Source: Ignavibacteriota bacterium
GTDB taxonomy: Bacteria > Bacteroidota > Ignavibacteria > UBA10030 > UBA6906
Direction of reading: 5' to 3'
Assembly: GCA_016707525.1 (NCBI GenBank)
Contig: JADJHP010000011.1
Location: 62,001-126,000 of the forward strand
DNA: 64,000 nt
The notes under the pieces were generated by a model. It made no database searches, was not told the DNA's origin, and worked only from the letters and a program-made list of their open reading frames with translations. The position numbers and the translations under genes were made by a program. Below are positions 1 to 7,742 of the stretch, one piece after another. Every line of letters begins with the position of its first letter. Within the stretch, counting starts at the first letter, position 1.

Positions 1-217
1 AATCGCCTTCAATGACGTTCCATTTCGGGCGGTTTGCGCGCAAGGTTTCGCAAGAAGCAGGGTCGATTTCAATCAATGCTGCGTGATGAAATCCCGCCCG
101 CTCAAGTCCAAGGGCCTGTCCGCCGGCTCCTGCACAAATTTCCACTGATGTCAGCGGCATTTCGTTCGCCCGTTTCGCTTGAAAATGTTCGGCAGAAGCC
201 GAAAAGAGGTTTTCCAA
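1..217 (-). CDS. DNA (cytosine-5-)-methyltransferase, N-terminal part, cut by window edge
   Basis: Read on the minus strand, the frame gives the C5-methyltransferase motif I (EICAGAGGQALGLERAGF), then an acidic strand IEID (SAM ribose contact), RPKW and EGD. This is the usual N-terminus of Dcm-type enzymes, which methylate C5 of cytosine in a target site. The first ATG is at 160, but the frame stays open upstream to a TTG at 217 that has a good purine-rich ribosome-binding site (AGAGGGAAG) about 5 bases ahead, after a stop at about 231; I prefer the TTG start. The rest of the gene (motifs IV, VI, VIII, target recognition) lies outside. Base composition here is visibly lower in GC than the neighbours, as is common for restriction-modification genes. 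The partner nuclease is not seen. Confidence 0.85.
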   Translation of the reverse strand, partial: MENLFSASAEHFQAKRANEMPLTSVEICAGAGGQALGLERAGFHHAALIEIDPASCETLRANRPKWNVIEGD

Positions 218-512
218 TTGATCTTCCCTCTAAGGTACGAACTTTTTCATTTCCGGGCGAGTGGAATAAGGGCTGCTGGCAGCTATCACGATCACAACTG
301 GCGTGGCGATGCGGAATCCAGAGGGTTCGTGTATCTGCTTCAATCTGGTAGTTCAGTGATTGCCGAAGCCAAGGAACCCCTTCCGGATGTGAATCCTCCC
401 CTAGCTATACAATCAAGACAAAGAGTTTCCGTAGTGCAAATTGACCCGTCCTGTGTTCGATGCCACGCTAAGGGTGCCCACGATATTCTCAAAGGAGACG
501 AACGGAAGACCC
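218..512. other. Intergenic stretch without recognised gene
   Basis: This lies between the methyltransferase start and the chitinase stop. Open plus-strand frames overlap the methyltransferase and show no known motif. GC is lower than the rest of the window. It probably holds the methyltransferase promoter; no clear hairpin terminator for the chitinase gene was seen. Confidence 0.4.
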
Positions 513-1682
513 TTACCTGGTCTTTCCTATTTCCTCATCCTTCACTTTGGTGGTAGCAATCGATTCCAGCAATCCGTCTTTCGGTACATCCCCCGTCAAC
601 TCCCAGAACATGATCCCCCTCAATCCTTTGTCCAGAGCATACGCGGTCTTCATCGCCACCGACCGCTTGTCATCGTACGTGGCATAGAACCCGTTCTTCG
701 CATCGTACGCATACGGCGCACACGCGGTGCTGTCCCAGTACTGCACGAACTCATGCCCTTTCCACATGCGATCCTCGAACGAACGGTATGACGTAAAGGT
801 CTTGAACTTCCCTGAACGGTACAACCCGTGGTTCACGTTGTCCACATTCTCCCAGACGCGTGCATAGAACGCCGCGCCGATCACGACCTTGTTCCGCGGT
901 ACGCCGAGCGAGTCCAGAGTCCGGATGGCGCTCGCAACGCTGGCGTCCTGCTGCGGGGTGCTGTACAGCGCCGTGTGATGCCCGGTCACGGTGCTGTTGC
1001 CGTTCACCAGGTCGTAGCTCATGATGTTCACGTAGTCCACGACGGGCATCACTTTGTCCCACTCCACGCTCTTATAGAAGTACGGACCGAACCCGCCGGC
1101 GGCAAACGTGATCTCGTACTTCTCGCCGAACTCTTTCCGCATCTCCTGCACAAGCAGGGTGAAGTTGCGCCGGTCTTCATCCCGGTACGTATGCCCGGGA
1201 TACCCTTCGATCGCCGGATACTCCCAGTCAAGATCGATGCCGTCCGCCCCGAACCGCACGAGCAACTCCCTGCAGCTCACGGCGAAGTCCCGCCGCCCTT
1301 CAGCGGTCATGAACACGTCGGAAGCCGTGGGACTCCCGCCCCACCCGCCAAAGCTCAGCAACACCTTGAGCCCGGGGTGCTTGGCCTTCAACGCGACAAG
1401 CCTCGTGATGCCGATGGAGTCCCGCTCCCCACCCAGCTCCAGCCTGTTCCCGTGCAGCCGCAGGAAACAGTAGTTCATGTGGGTGAGGTACTGCAACGGA
1501 TACTGCTCGAGGTCCTGGCCCCCACCATGCACGTAGGCGATGACGAGGAATTTGTCCTTCCGCCCCCCCGCCGGGTCTTGCGCCAGGAGGATGCCGGAGA
1601 ATGCCACACACAACGCCACTACGAACACCGGCCGCAGCCGGCGCAACATAGACGATGCTGCCATGGATCTGTTCCGTTTCAT
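513..1682 (-). CDS. Secreted GH18 family glycoside hydrolase (chitinase-like)
   Basis: GH18 enzymes cleave beta-1,4-N-acetylglucosamine linkages (chitin, or N-glycan cores) by substrate-assisted catalysis. The protein (about 389 residues) has an N-terminal hydrophobic signal segment (PVFVVALCVAFSGILLAQ), the SxGG strand-3 motif (LLSFGGWGGS, about residue 110), the catalytic DxxDxDxE motif as DGIDLDWEYP (about 147-156, the Glu being the acid/base) and the MSYDL strand-6 motif with the conserved Tyr. A late FWELTGD matches the conserved strand-8 Trp. No chitin-binding module is present, so it is a bare catalytic barrel. The start at 1682 places the signal peptide at the N-terminus; an ATG at 1664 is also possible. 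It is divergent from the protease gene at 1859. Confidence 0.88.
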   Translation of the reverse strand: MKRNRSMAASSMLRRLRPVFVVALCVAFSGILLAQDPAGGRKDKFLVIAYVHGGGQDLEQYPLQYLTHMNYCFLRLHGNRLELGGERDSIGITRLVALKAKHPGLKVLLSFGGWGGSPTASDVFMTAEGRRDFAVSCRELLVRFGADGIDLDWEYPAIEGYPGHTYRDEDRRNFTLLVQEMRKEFGEKYEITFAAGGFGPYFYKSVEWDKVMPVVDYVNIMSYDLVNGNSTVTGHHTALYSTPQQDASVASAIRTLDSLGVPRNKVVIGAAFYARVWENVDNVNHGLYRSGKFKTFTSYRSFEDRMWKGHEFVQYWDSTACAPYAYDAKNGFYATYDDKRSVAMKTAYALDKGLRGIMFWELTGDVPKDGLLESIATTKVKDEEIGKTR

Positions 1683-1858
1683 TGAATGTCGATCGGTCTT
1701 CCCCTGATCTATACGCAAGGTACTCGCAAACGCGGAATATTGCAACCCATCGCACCATACCGTTAACCGAACCCTCCGCACGGCCTTCTGCAGGAATAAC
1801 CGTTCAACTCTCCCGCACTGTCCGTATCTTGTCCCACCAGACCATCCCGGAGCTCCCT

Positions 1859-3100
1859 ATGCCCGCCTTCCTGCGCTCGGCCTTGCTCATTCCTCTCGTC
1901 TCGTTGCACGTGGCACTGTGCTCTTCGCCATCGGTTACGGTCCCGTTCACGCTCGATCACAACAGGATGCTGATCCAGGCAGAATTCCTCACCCCCTCCG
2001 GCTCCTGGCTCCCCGTACGCCTCTGGGTGGATTCCGGCAATCCGGAACTGCTTCTTGCCTCCCGCTGCGCAGCAGACATCGGCACCCCGATCCCAGCCGA
2101 TTCCAACAGCATCCCCGTAGCCACACCTGCCGGACTCCGTATCGGCGGCATGACGCTGAACCTCTCCGGTGTGTCCGCCCGTGCGATGAACGAGCCCCGC
2201 TGGCTCTTCTCGACGATGCACATCGATGCGAACCTCCCTTCCACCGTCCTGGCCCGCTACGATGTGGTCTTCGACTACCCGGCTCGCACCCTCACGATCG
2301 CCGCGCCCGGAAGCCTCCCCCTGCGCGGCACACCTCTCCCCATCGCAGTGCATCCGCGGACCGGCATCGCGCAGGTGGACGTGCGGGTCGGACCGGACTC
2401 GCTGAGCTTCGCACTGGATAACGGCGCCTCGTACAGCTTCACGTCGGTCGGCGTACTCACACGTCTGATGAAGAACTTTCCCGGCGCCCCGCTCATGACG
2501 GGCGCATATGGCTGTGCGAATATCTGGGGATGGTGGCCCGACGAAGCTTCATGGAAGGTGATACGCATCCCCCACATCCGGTGTTCCGTAGCGCCGGCTG
2601 ACGCGGCATCCATCGGTACCGGCACAGCGCTGGAGTTCACGGAGATCGGCATAGTGGGCGTCCCCGACTTCTATGCCGGCGGCGTGTCACTCGGAACTCG
2701 ATACTCGCGCAAGACCGCCCGCCCGGTCGTCGGTTTCCTCGGCCCGAACGCCTTCCTCAACTATCGCGTGCACATCGCCTTCAGCCGCGGACTGGTAACC
2801 TTCGAACGGGGTGCAACCACGTCTCTGCCCGACATGGACATCGCCGGACTCACGCTCCAGCCGTCACCCGACGGCGGATGGGACATCCTCGGCGTGGCAC
2901 AACACAACGGCACTTCGATCGCCGATGGCATTGAGGCGGGTGACAGGCTGATGGAGATCGATGGCTTCGCGGTGACGGGCGCAACAATGGGCACGGTGGC
3001 GGACAAACTGCGCGGCACACCTGGCGAACGCCGTGTGCTCATGATCGAGCGGAACGGCGTCCGGTCGACGGTGGTGGCTACGGTACAACGGTTGATGTGA
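1859..3100 (+). CDS. Retropepsin-like aspartyl protease with C-terminal PDZ domain
   Basis: The 413-residue protein starts at an ATG with GGAG 8 bases upstream and has a signal peptide (LRSALLIPLVSLHVALCSS). Two aspartyl-protease-like lobes follow: VDSGNPELLLA (about residue 58) and ALDNGASYSF (about 185), each with the D-[ST/N]-G turn that supplies a catalytic Asp in the family; the second reads DNG, so activity is uncertain. The last 75 residues form a PDZ domain (DGIEAGDRLMEIDGF). The combination is common in periplasmic or exported proteins of Bacteroidota and Acidobacteriota. Substrate is unknown. It is a single gene followed by a clear terminator. Confidence 0.8.
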   Translation: MPAFLRSALLIPLVSLHVALCSSPSVTVPFTLDHNRMLIQAEFLTPSGSWLPVRLWVDSGNPELLLASRCAADIGTPIPADSNSIPVATPAGLRIGGMTLNLSGVSARAMNEPRWLFSTMHIDANLPSTVLARYDVVFDYPARTLTIAAPGSLPLRGTPLPIAVHPRTGIAQVDVRVGPDSLSFALDNGASYSFTSVGVLTRLMKNFPGAPLMTGAYGCANIWGWWPDEASWKVIRIPHIRCSVAPADAASIGTGTALEFTEIGIVGVPDFYAGGVSLGTRYSRKTARPVVGFLGPNAFLNYRVHIAFSRGLVTFERGATTSLPDMDIAGLTLQPSPDGGWDILGVAQHNGTSIADGIEAGDRLMEIDGFAVTGATMGTVADKLRGTPGERRVLMIERNGVRSTVVATVQRLM

Positions 3101-3126
3101 CGATTCCGGACACGATGAACAAAGAT

Positions 3127-3170
3127 GCCCGGAGCACAGCCGGTATGGCCGCGCTCCGGGCTTTCTTGTT
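3127..3170 (+). terminator. Rho-independent terminator of the aspartyl protease gene
   Basis: A perfect 9-bp stem GCCCGGAGC / GCTCCGGGC with a 17-base loop is followed at once by TTTCTTGTT. It lies 26 bases after the protease stop and just before the convergent DUF1569 stop. Confidence 0.8.
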
Positions 3171-3188
3171 GCCTGCTTCGTACTTCCT

Positions 3189-3689
3189 TCACGCCTGCAC
3201 GCCAATGACCCCGAACTGCACCAGATGATGATGCACGTGCTTGAAACTCGCCCTCTCCCACTCTTCCATCTTCAACGGCCCGAAGATGGGGTGCGCCCGT
3301 ACGGCGTCGGGCTCGCTTTCGGCCAACTCCAGGAACCGTTTAACCTCCGCCCGCAATGCCCCAACGGCAGCCGCCAAGTCGGGATGCTCCAGCGGCGGCA
3401 ACCCCTGCGCCAACAAAGGGTTCATGAAATCATGCGGGGTCTGGCGGTCGTGGTACAGGAACCGCTTCGCCCGCTCGAGCAGGTGTTCGGGCGTGACTAC
3501 GGCAAAGACATGTGAGCCGGTGGATCCGCGCACGGACCACAACAGATGCTCGATCATCTGCTGCGCACTCATCCGCCCCCACGCCGGCTGCGCATCGGCC
3601 TTCAGCCCCGCCAGGCACTGGTGCATCGTGGTGCTCAGGAACGTCTTCCTCAACACGGCATCATCAACAGTGAGCGGCACGATGATCAT
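3189..3689 (-). CDS. DUF1569 / DinB-superfamily protein
   Basis: This 166-residue protein has the DinB four-helix layout with three metal-ligand histidine positions: EHLLWS (about residue 48) and the late KHVHHHLVQFG. The HPIFGPL-x-EEW stretch before the last helix is typical of DUF1569. Family members are thought to be metal-dependent thiol transferases or hydrolases; the substrate is not known here. Its ATG overlaps by ATGA the end of the frame-disrupted small membrane gene upstream (3686-3876), which suggests translational coupling and an operon with the histidine kinase. Confidence 0.7.
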   Translation of the reverse strand: MIIVPLTVDDAVLRKTFLSTTMHQCLAGLKADAQPAWGRMSAQQMIEHLLWSVRGSTGSHVFAVVTPEHLLERAKRFLYHDRQTPHDFMNPLLAQGLPPLEHPDLAAAVGALRAEVKRFLELAESEPDAVRAHPIFGPLKMEEWERASFKHVHHHLVQFGVIGVQA

Positions 3690-3876
3690 GCAGTCTTCCC
3701 TTTCTCAGTGATGTCCACCCTCTCCGCGGGCCAGAGGGCCCGCATCGCCAACACGGCCAGCATGGCCGCTGCACCCGTACGCCCAACGTGTCGCACGCCC
3801 ACCCGCCCATGAACACCGCACACAGCAGGAATGCGATACTTCCGGTTACGAAGATCCCGATCTGCAGGTTGCGCAC
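3686..3876 (-). pseudogene. Small two-helix membrane protein, apparently frameshifted
   Basis: A GTG start at 3876 with a strong GGAGGGG site reads a hydrophobic helix (GIFVTGSIAFLLCAVFMGG). After about 30 residues that frame becomes Arg/Pro/Cys-rich. A different frame from around 3780 reads a second hydrophobic helix (GAAAMLAVLAMRALW) and a short charged tail, and stops at 3686 inside an ATGA overlap with the next gene. The two halves together make a sensible two-helix membrane protein of about 63 residues, so a 1-2 base indel near 3775-3790, real or a sequencing error, is likely. No family recognised. Confidence 0.5.
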
Positions 3877-3905
3877 GGACCCCTCCGAAGGATGCGCTTC
3901 ACCCG

Positions 3906-6203
3906 CTACGCGGTTTCAAACACGATGGTCCAGCGGGTCCCGGCCGCACTGCTGTCCACCGCAAGCTCGGCCTCGAGCTGCACACACAACATCCGCACGA
4001 GCGTGAGCCCGAACCCCTCCGAGTCTCCGATCGCGAACCCCTCCGGCAATCCTTTGCCGTCATCCCCGAGCACAAGGGTGACCACAGCCCCCTCCTGCTC
4101 CGCACTGATCCGCACGGTGCCGCATTCTCTCCCGGCGAACGCGTGCTTGATCATGTTGGTGACGATCTCATTGACGATGAGGCCGAGCGGGAAGAGCACC
4201 CTGGAGCCGAGCACAATACCCCCGATGCTCTTCTCCACCGCAACGCGCGTCTCGCCGGCCAGCAACCCCACCACGGAGTCCACCAGCCCGCCGAGATAGG
4301 TGTCGAGGTCGGCCTCCTGATACTGATCGGCCATGAGCATCCGCTCGTACAACACCCGCATGCCCGACACCCGCGACGCGGCGTCCTGCAACGCCCCGAC
4401 CGCTTCGGGATTGCTCGCCGCCCGCGCCTGCATGGCAAGCAGGCTCTGGATGGAGGCGATGTTGTTCTTGATGCGGTGATGGGTCTCGCGCAACAACAGG
4501 TCCTTCTCCGCCAGCTGCCGCTGCACAGCTGCGAGCGCCGCTTCCTTCTCCCGCTCGGCCCGCTTCCGGTCGGTGATGTCCGTGATGATGGAGTGGATCA
4601 CGCTCCGCTCGCTGCTCTGGATGGTGCTGGCATACACCGCCACATCCCGGATGGAGCCGTCCGCCCGACGGTGCCGGAATTCGAAGGTGGACCGCCCCAG
4701 GTTCTGCACCTTGGCGAGTTCGCTCTGTACTTCCTCCGGCGGCAGGGTGTTGATGTCCAAGACCCGCATCTGCAGGAGCTGCTCGCGCGTCCAACCGTAA
4801 AATGCCACGGCGGCTTCGTTGGCGTCCAGGATGCTCCCCGTGGCCGGGTCGAGCAACAACTTGACCGCAGTGTGGTGCTGGAACACGTTCCGGAACAACG
4901 CCTCGCTCGCGCGCAATGCGGCGCCGGCGCGCTCCAGCGAGGCGCTCGCCTCGACATGGTCGGTGATGTCCTCGATGACGCCGGTGGAGCGGATCACCTT
5001 CCCCGTTTCATCGCGGGTATGGCGGCATTTCTCCCGGACATGCCGCACTTCGCCCGTCCGCGCATGCAGAAGCCGGTGATCGATCTCATATCCTTCGTAC
5101 CCCGGCTGCAGCGATGCCGTGTACTCGGCATCCACGTCCGCACGGTCGTCGGGATGAACGAGCTTCAGGAATTCCCGATAGGTGGGCGCGATCTCCTGCG
5201 GCTCGAGCCCGAAGATGCGGAAGACCTCCTCCGACCACCGGATCTTCCCGACGACCAGGTCCAGTTCCCAGCTCCCGACATGCGCAATGGATTGCGAGAG
5301 GGAGAGGAAATGCTCGCTGGCCTGCAGCGCCGCACGCACTTCCCATGTGGCAGTGATGTCCATGTGCGCGACGAGCACGGTGCCTGGCCGCCCCTTGAGC
5401 GGCATGACGCGCATAACGTACCACCGCTTCGCTCCGGGAGGGTGACACGGATATTCCATCGTGAAGAACGGCTGCTCACCGCGCTGCACGCGCCGGAGCC
5501 CCTCGAACGCCTCTTCCGCCTTCGTGGTGTCGCCCGACTCAGGCCTGCACTGGCGGAAGTAGTTCGCTCCCTTCCCCCATGTGCTCTCGTCCCCGCCACC
5601 GTTCTCCACTGCGAATCGCCGCCAGGAATCGTTGACCTCGCTGATGATGCCCTCGGGCCCGACCACCGCCAGCCGCGCATCGATGGAGTTGAACACGCGC
5701 TCCCGGAAATCGGATTGCCGCACGAGCATCTCCTCCGCACGACGGCGTTCGGCGATGCTCTCCTCCAGCTCCCGGTTGATCTCCTCGATCTCCTGCTGCC
5801 GCGCCTGCACCCGCAGCTTCTCCGCATGCAGCTTGAATGCCATCTTGATGGAGGCAAGGAGGACCACCTCGGAACTGTCCTTCACTACATAGCCATACGA
5901 GGTGACGCGCTCGGTCTTCTCGATGATCTCTTTTTCAGTGTGCGAGGAGAGGAAGAGGATGGGGATGTCGCGCTGCTGGATGATACGCCCGGCCGCTTCG
6001 GTGCCGTCCATGCCGTCGCCCAGGTCCACATCCATGAGGATGAGGTCGATGGCCGCCCCCGACTCCGCCAGCTCCACCGCACGCTTGCCGTCGCGCGCGG
6101 TGAGCACATTGTACCCCGCCTTCGCAAGCGTCTCCTTTCCGGACATGGCAAGGAACGCATTGTCCTCCACGAGAAGGATCGTGCTACGGACCTGCGCGGT
6201 CAT
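3906..6203 (-). CDS. REC-PAS-PAS-PAS histidine kinase (HisKA_2 type), soluble
   Basis: The 765-residue protein has no membrane segment. It begins with a receiver domain (residues about 5-125, TILLVEDN, phosphoacceptor Asp58 in LILMDVDLG, conserved Lys in YVVKDS), then a coiled linker, three PAS/PAC domains (about 168-290, 297-415, 430-545), a HisKA_2 dimerisation domain with the phosphorylated His in ETHHRIKNN, and a HATPase domain (NEIVTNMIKHAF N-box, GDDGKGLP G1, EGFGLTLV G2). Kinases with an N-terminal receiver act as relay points that respond to another kinase as well as to PAS ligands such as redox state or small molecules. It follows DUF1801 by 12 bases and precedes the small membrane gene, so it is probably in one operon with both. 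No DNA-binding regulator is adjacent. Confidence 0.93.
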   Translation of the reverse strand: MTAQVRSTILLVEDNAFLAMSGKETLAKAGYNVLTARDGKRAVELAESGAAIDLILMDVDLGDGMDGTEAAGRIIQQRDIPILFLSSHTEKEIIEKTERVTSYGYVVKDSSEVVLLASIKMAFKLHAEKLRVQARQQEIEEINRELEESIAERRRAEEMLVRQSDFRERVFNSIDARLAVVGPEGIISEVNDSWRRFAVENGGGDESTWGKGANYFRQCRPESGDTTKAEEAFEGLRRVQRGEQPFFTMEYPCHPPGAKRWYVMRVMPLKGRPGTVLVAHMDITATWEVRAALQASEHFLSLSQSIAHVGSWELDLVVGKIRWSEEVFRIFGLEPQEIAPTYREFLKLVHPDDRADVDAEYTASLQPGYEGYEIDHRLLHARTGEVRHVREKCRHTRDETGKVIRSTGVIEDITDHVEASASLERAGAALRASEALFRNVFQHHTAVKLLLDPATGSILDANEAAVAFYGWTREQLLQMRVLDINTLPPEEVQSELAKVQNLGRSTFEFRHRRADGSIRDVAVYASTIQSSERSVIHSIITDITDRKRAEREKEAALAAVQRQLAEKDLLLRETHHRIKNNIASIQSLLAMQARAASNPEAVGALQDAASRVSGMRVLYERMLMADQYQEADLDTYLGGLVDSVVGLLAGETRVAVEKSIGGIVLGSRVLFPLGLIVNEIVTNMIKHAFAGRECGTVRISAEQEGAVVTLVLGDDGKGLPEGFAIGDSEGFGLTLVRMLCVQLEAELAVDSSAAGTRWTIVFETA

Positions 6204-6215
6204 CCTGCAACTCCT

Positions 6216-6698
6216 TTATCGTTTCCCCCGTGCCGTGCGCTTCGTTGCGTTCCTGCCGGTGCTCTTCCTGGCTGTCCGGACTGTCTTTGTCCTGGTGCTC
6301 TTGTCTTTGTTCTTCCGGATGCCCGTGCCCTTGCTCTTCTGCACGCCCTTCCGGGTGACCCTGTACTTCACGATCCGCGACACCAGCCCGAACGGTAGCG
6401 GCTTCTCCAGCGGGAACTGGATGGAACCCTTCGCATGCACGTACTTCGTGAGTTCGCTCTCGAACTCCACGATCGCCTGCGCGCCGGGATACAGTCCGAT
6501 GTGCTTCTCCCATGCCGCGAAGTACACGAGCACACCGTTCAGGAAATACGCCGGCATCTGATAGCTGATCCGCTCTTCCGCCCCTGGGGCGTTCTTCAGG
6601 ATCACCGACCGCAGCTTGCGGAGGACGGCCTGGGTTTTCTTATCCTGCCGTGCGATGTATTCCGCGGCGGTCGCCGGTGCCTCTGCCTTTCCCTTCAT
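6216..6698 (-). CDS. DUF1801 (YdhG-like) protein with basic C-terminal tail
   Basis: Residues 1-115 match DUF1801: AAEYIARQDKKTQAVLRKLR, then ISYQMPAYFLNG, and HIGLYPGAQAI. Members resemble Bacillus YdhG/Fra, proposed iron chaperones, though the function is unproven. The last 45 residues are almost entirely Lys, Arg, Thr and Ser, a low-complexity basic tail that could bind nucleic acid. The start overlaps a 65-bp repeat that also precedes a truncated copy of this gene at 15069-15170. It lies 12 bases upstream of the kinase gene. Confidence 0.8.
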   Translation of the reverse strand: MKGKAEAPATAAEYIARQDKKTQAVLRKLRSVILKNAPGAEERISYQMPAYFLNGVLVYFAAWEKHIGLYPGAQAIVEFESELTKYVHAKGSIQFPLEKPLPFGLVSRIVKYRVTRKGVQKSKGTGIRKNKDKSTRTKTVRTARKSTGRNATKRTARGKR

Positions 6699-6759
6699 CG
6701 CATCCCTCCTTCTCTTGAAAATTATCCATTATCCATGATCCATGGATCATGGATAATTC
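6695..6759. repeat. 65-bp repeat, copy 1, with perfect 30-bp palindrome
   Basis: Identical, apart from one base, to 15167-15231. It contains a perfect 30-bp palindrome at 6728-6757 (half-site ATTATCCATGATCCA) preceded by a further partial copy ATTATCC. It spans the start of the DUF1801 gene and the stop of a decayed membrane-protein gene on the same strand. Confidence 0.9.
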
Positions 6760-6800
6760 TCCCGGTTGAGGAACAACACGACGATCGCCTGCAGTCCATC
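6747..6800 (-). pseudogene. 3' remnant of a four-helix membrane protein gene
   Basis: The minus-strand frame ending at 6747 reads LQAIVVLFLNRENYP and stops inside the palindrome. The intact gene at 15219-15617 ends IAAIVLLLLNRW...EPNYP and also stops inside its palindrome. The 5' part of this copy is not recognisable. Confidence 0.6.
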
Positions 6801-7184
6801 CACGGGGAACTGTTGGGTCCGGTCGGTATTGTCCAAAGTACTCTCCAGCCCACGAAGAAGCAAGCCCATCCGTGGTGTACAGAATTGTACATCTGGCTGC
6901 GCCCTGTCTCCTTTCCGGCCCTGTGGAGCGCAACTCCGCCCGATCCCTCTTCTCATCAGCCCCCCGCTTCGGCCATCGACGGTGCCCCGATCTGCTCTTT
7001 GCACACGCAACCACCCTGTTGCGGCCTGGATCTGCGGATCGTCCGGTCGCATCATGTGTAGGACAATTCGTACAAGACACCGTCCGTTCACCCTACACAT
7101 ACAGGTATACGTCATGCCGTACGTTAGATGTACGCGAATGGATCGCGAATGTCTGGATCGAACTATGTGACCGGAGGTGTGACG
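6801..7184. other. Intergenic stretch upstream of signalling cluster
   Basis: No gene recognised. It includes an imperfect inverted repeat TGTACAGAATTGTACA at 6876-6891. The stretch should contain the promoter for the unknown gene at 7185 and the chemoreceptor, but no convincing -35/-10 or -33/-7 pair was found. Confidence 0.4.
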
Positions 7185-7742
7185 ATGATCGAATGCTCTC
7201 CCTGCAGTAATGCGACTCGCATGTTGAAACGGGTCCTCGCCGGACTGGACCGCGTGACTGACCCGGAGTTCTTGACGCATCTGACGCGCGCGATCAGCAC
7301 GATGCGCGATACCACCGACCCCGCCTCACTCCCGGACGTCCGCGAGGCAATGGACGGCATCGCAGAGGAACTTGGTGACCTCCGGGACGAGATCAATGCC
7401 TTCCTCGCCGCATACCGCGAATGGAATGCCGAGCAATCCCATTCCCTCGATGAGATGGATGCCCTCACCCATGTCCGACTCGGCACGGATGACGTGGAGT
7501 TCCTGAATATGGCCGCCCGGTTCTTCGGGCACGCCTCCGGACTCCTGTCTGGTTGTGCATCCTTCTGCACCGGCCCCGGCGTGCGCCTCTCCGATTTCCG
7601 GCAAGCGGTAGCGGTTACGATCTGCGGCCTCGGACAATATCTGGAGAAGCTGGAGATCGTGCGCCCGCCCGTACTCGAACTGCTCGACCGGATGTGGCGC
7701 GCGCGTGATGGCAGCCCGGAGGGACCCGGCGAATGCGCCTGA
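7185..7742 (+). CDS. Hypothetical protein upstream of chemoreceptor
   Basis: An ATG at 7185 has GGAGG 8 bases upstream, which decides the start against an upstream in-frame start at 7128. The 185-residue product is soluble, mostly helical and acidic, with an N-terminal MIECSPC and a GCASFC cluster in the second half; I do not recognise a family. Its stop at 7742 overlaps the start of the chemoreceptor gene by 10 bases, so the two are translationally coupled and the protein probably works with that receptor, for instance as an adaptor or ligand sensor (inference). Confidence 0.6.
   Translation: MIECSPCSNATRMLKRVLAGLDRVTDPEFLTHLTRAISTMRDTTDPASLPDVREAMDGIAEELGDLRDEINAFLAAYREWNAEQSHSLDEMDALTHVRLGTDDVEFLNMAARFFGHASGLLSGCASFCTGPGVRLSDFRQAVAVTICGLGQYLEKLEIVRPPVLELLDRMWRARDGSPEGPGECA

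Noticed and set aside
828..1685. Plus-strand frame inside the GH18 gene
   Set aside because: Antisense to a protein with complete GH18 motifs.
3831..6398. Long plus-strand open frame opposite the histidine kinase
   Set aside because: It mirrors a well-supported kinase on the other strand; its translation is His/Arg/Leu-rich with no domain, as expected for antisense of GC-rich coding DNA.
6876..6891. Operator-like inverted repeat TGTACAGAATTGTACA, with a shorter relative at 31146
   Set aside because: Six-base arms and two loose copies in unrelated contexts; could easily be chance, so not called as a regulatory site.
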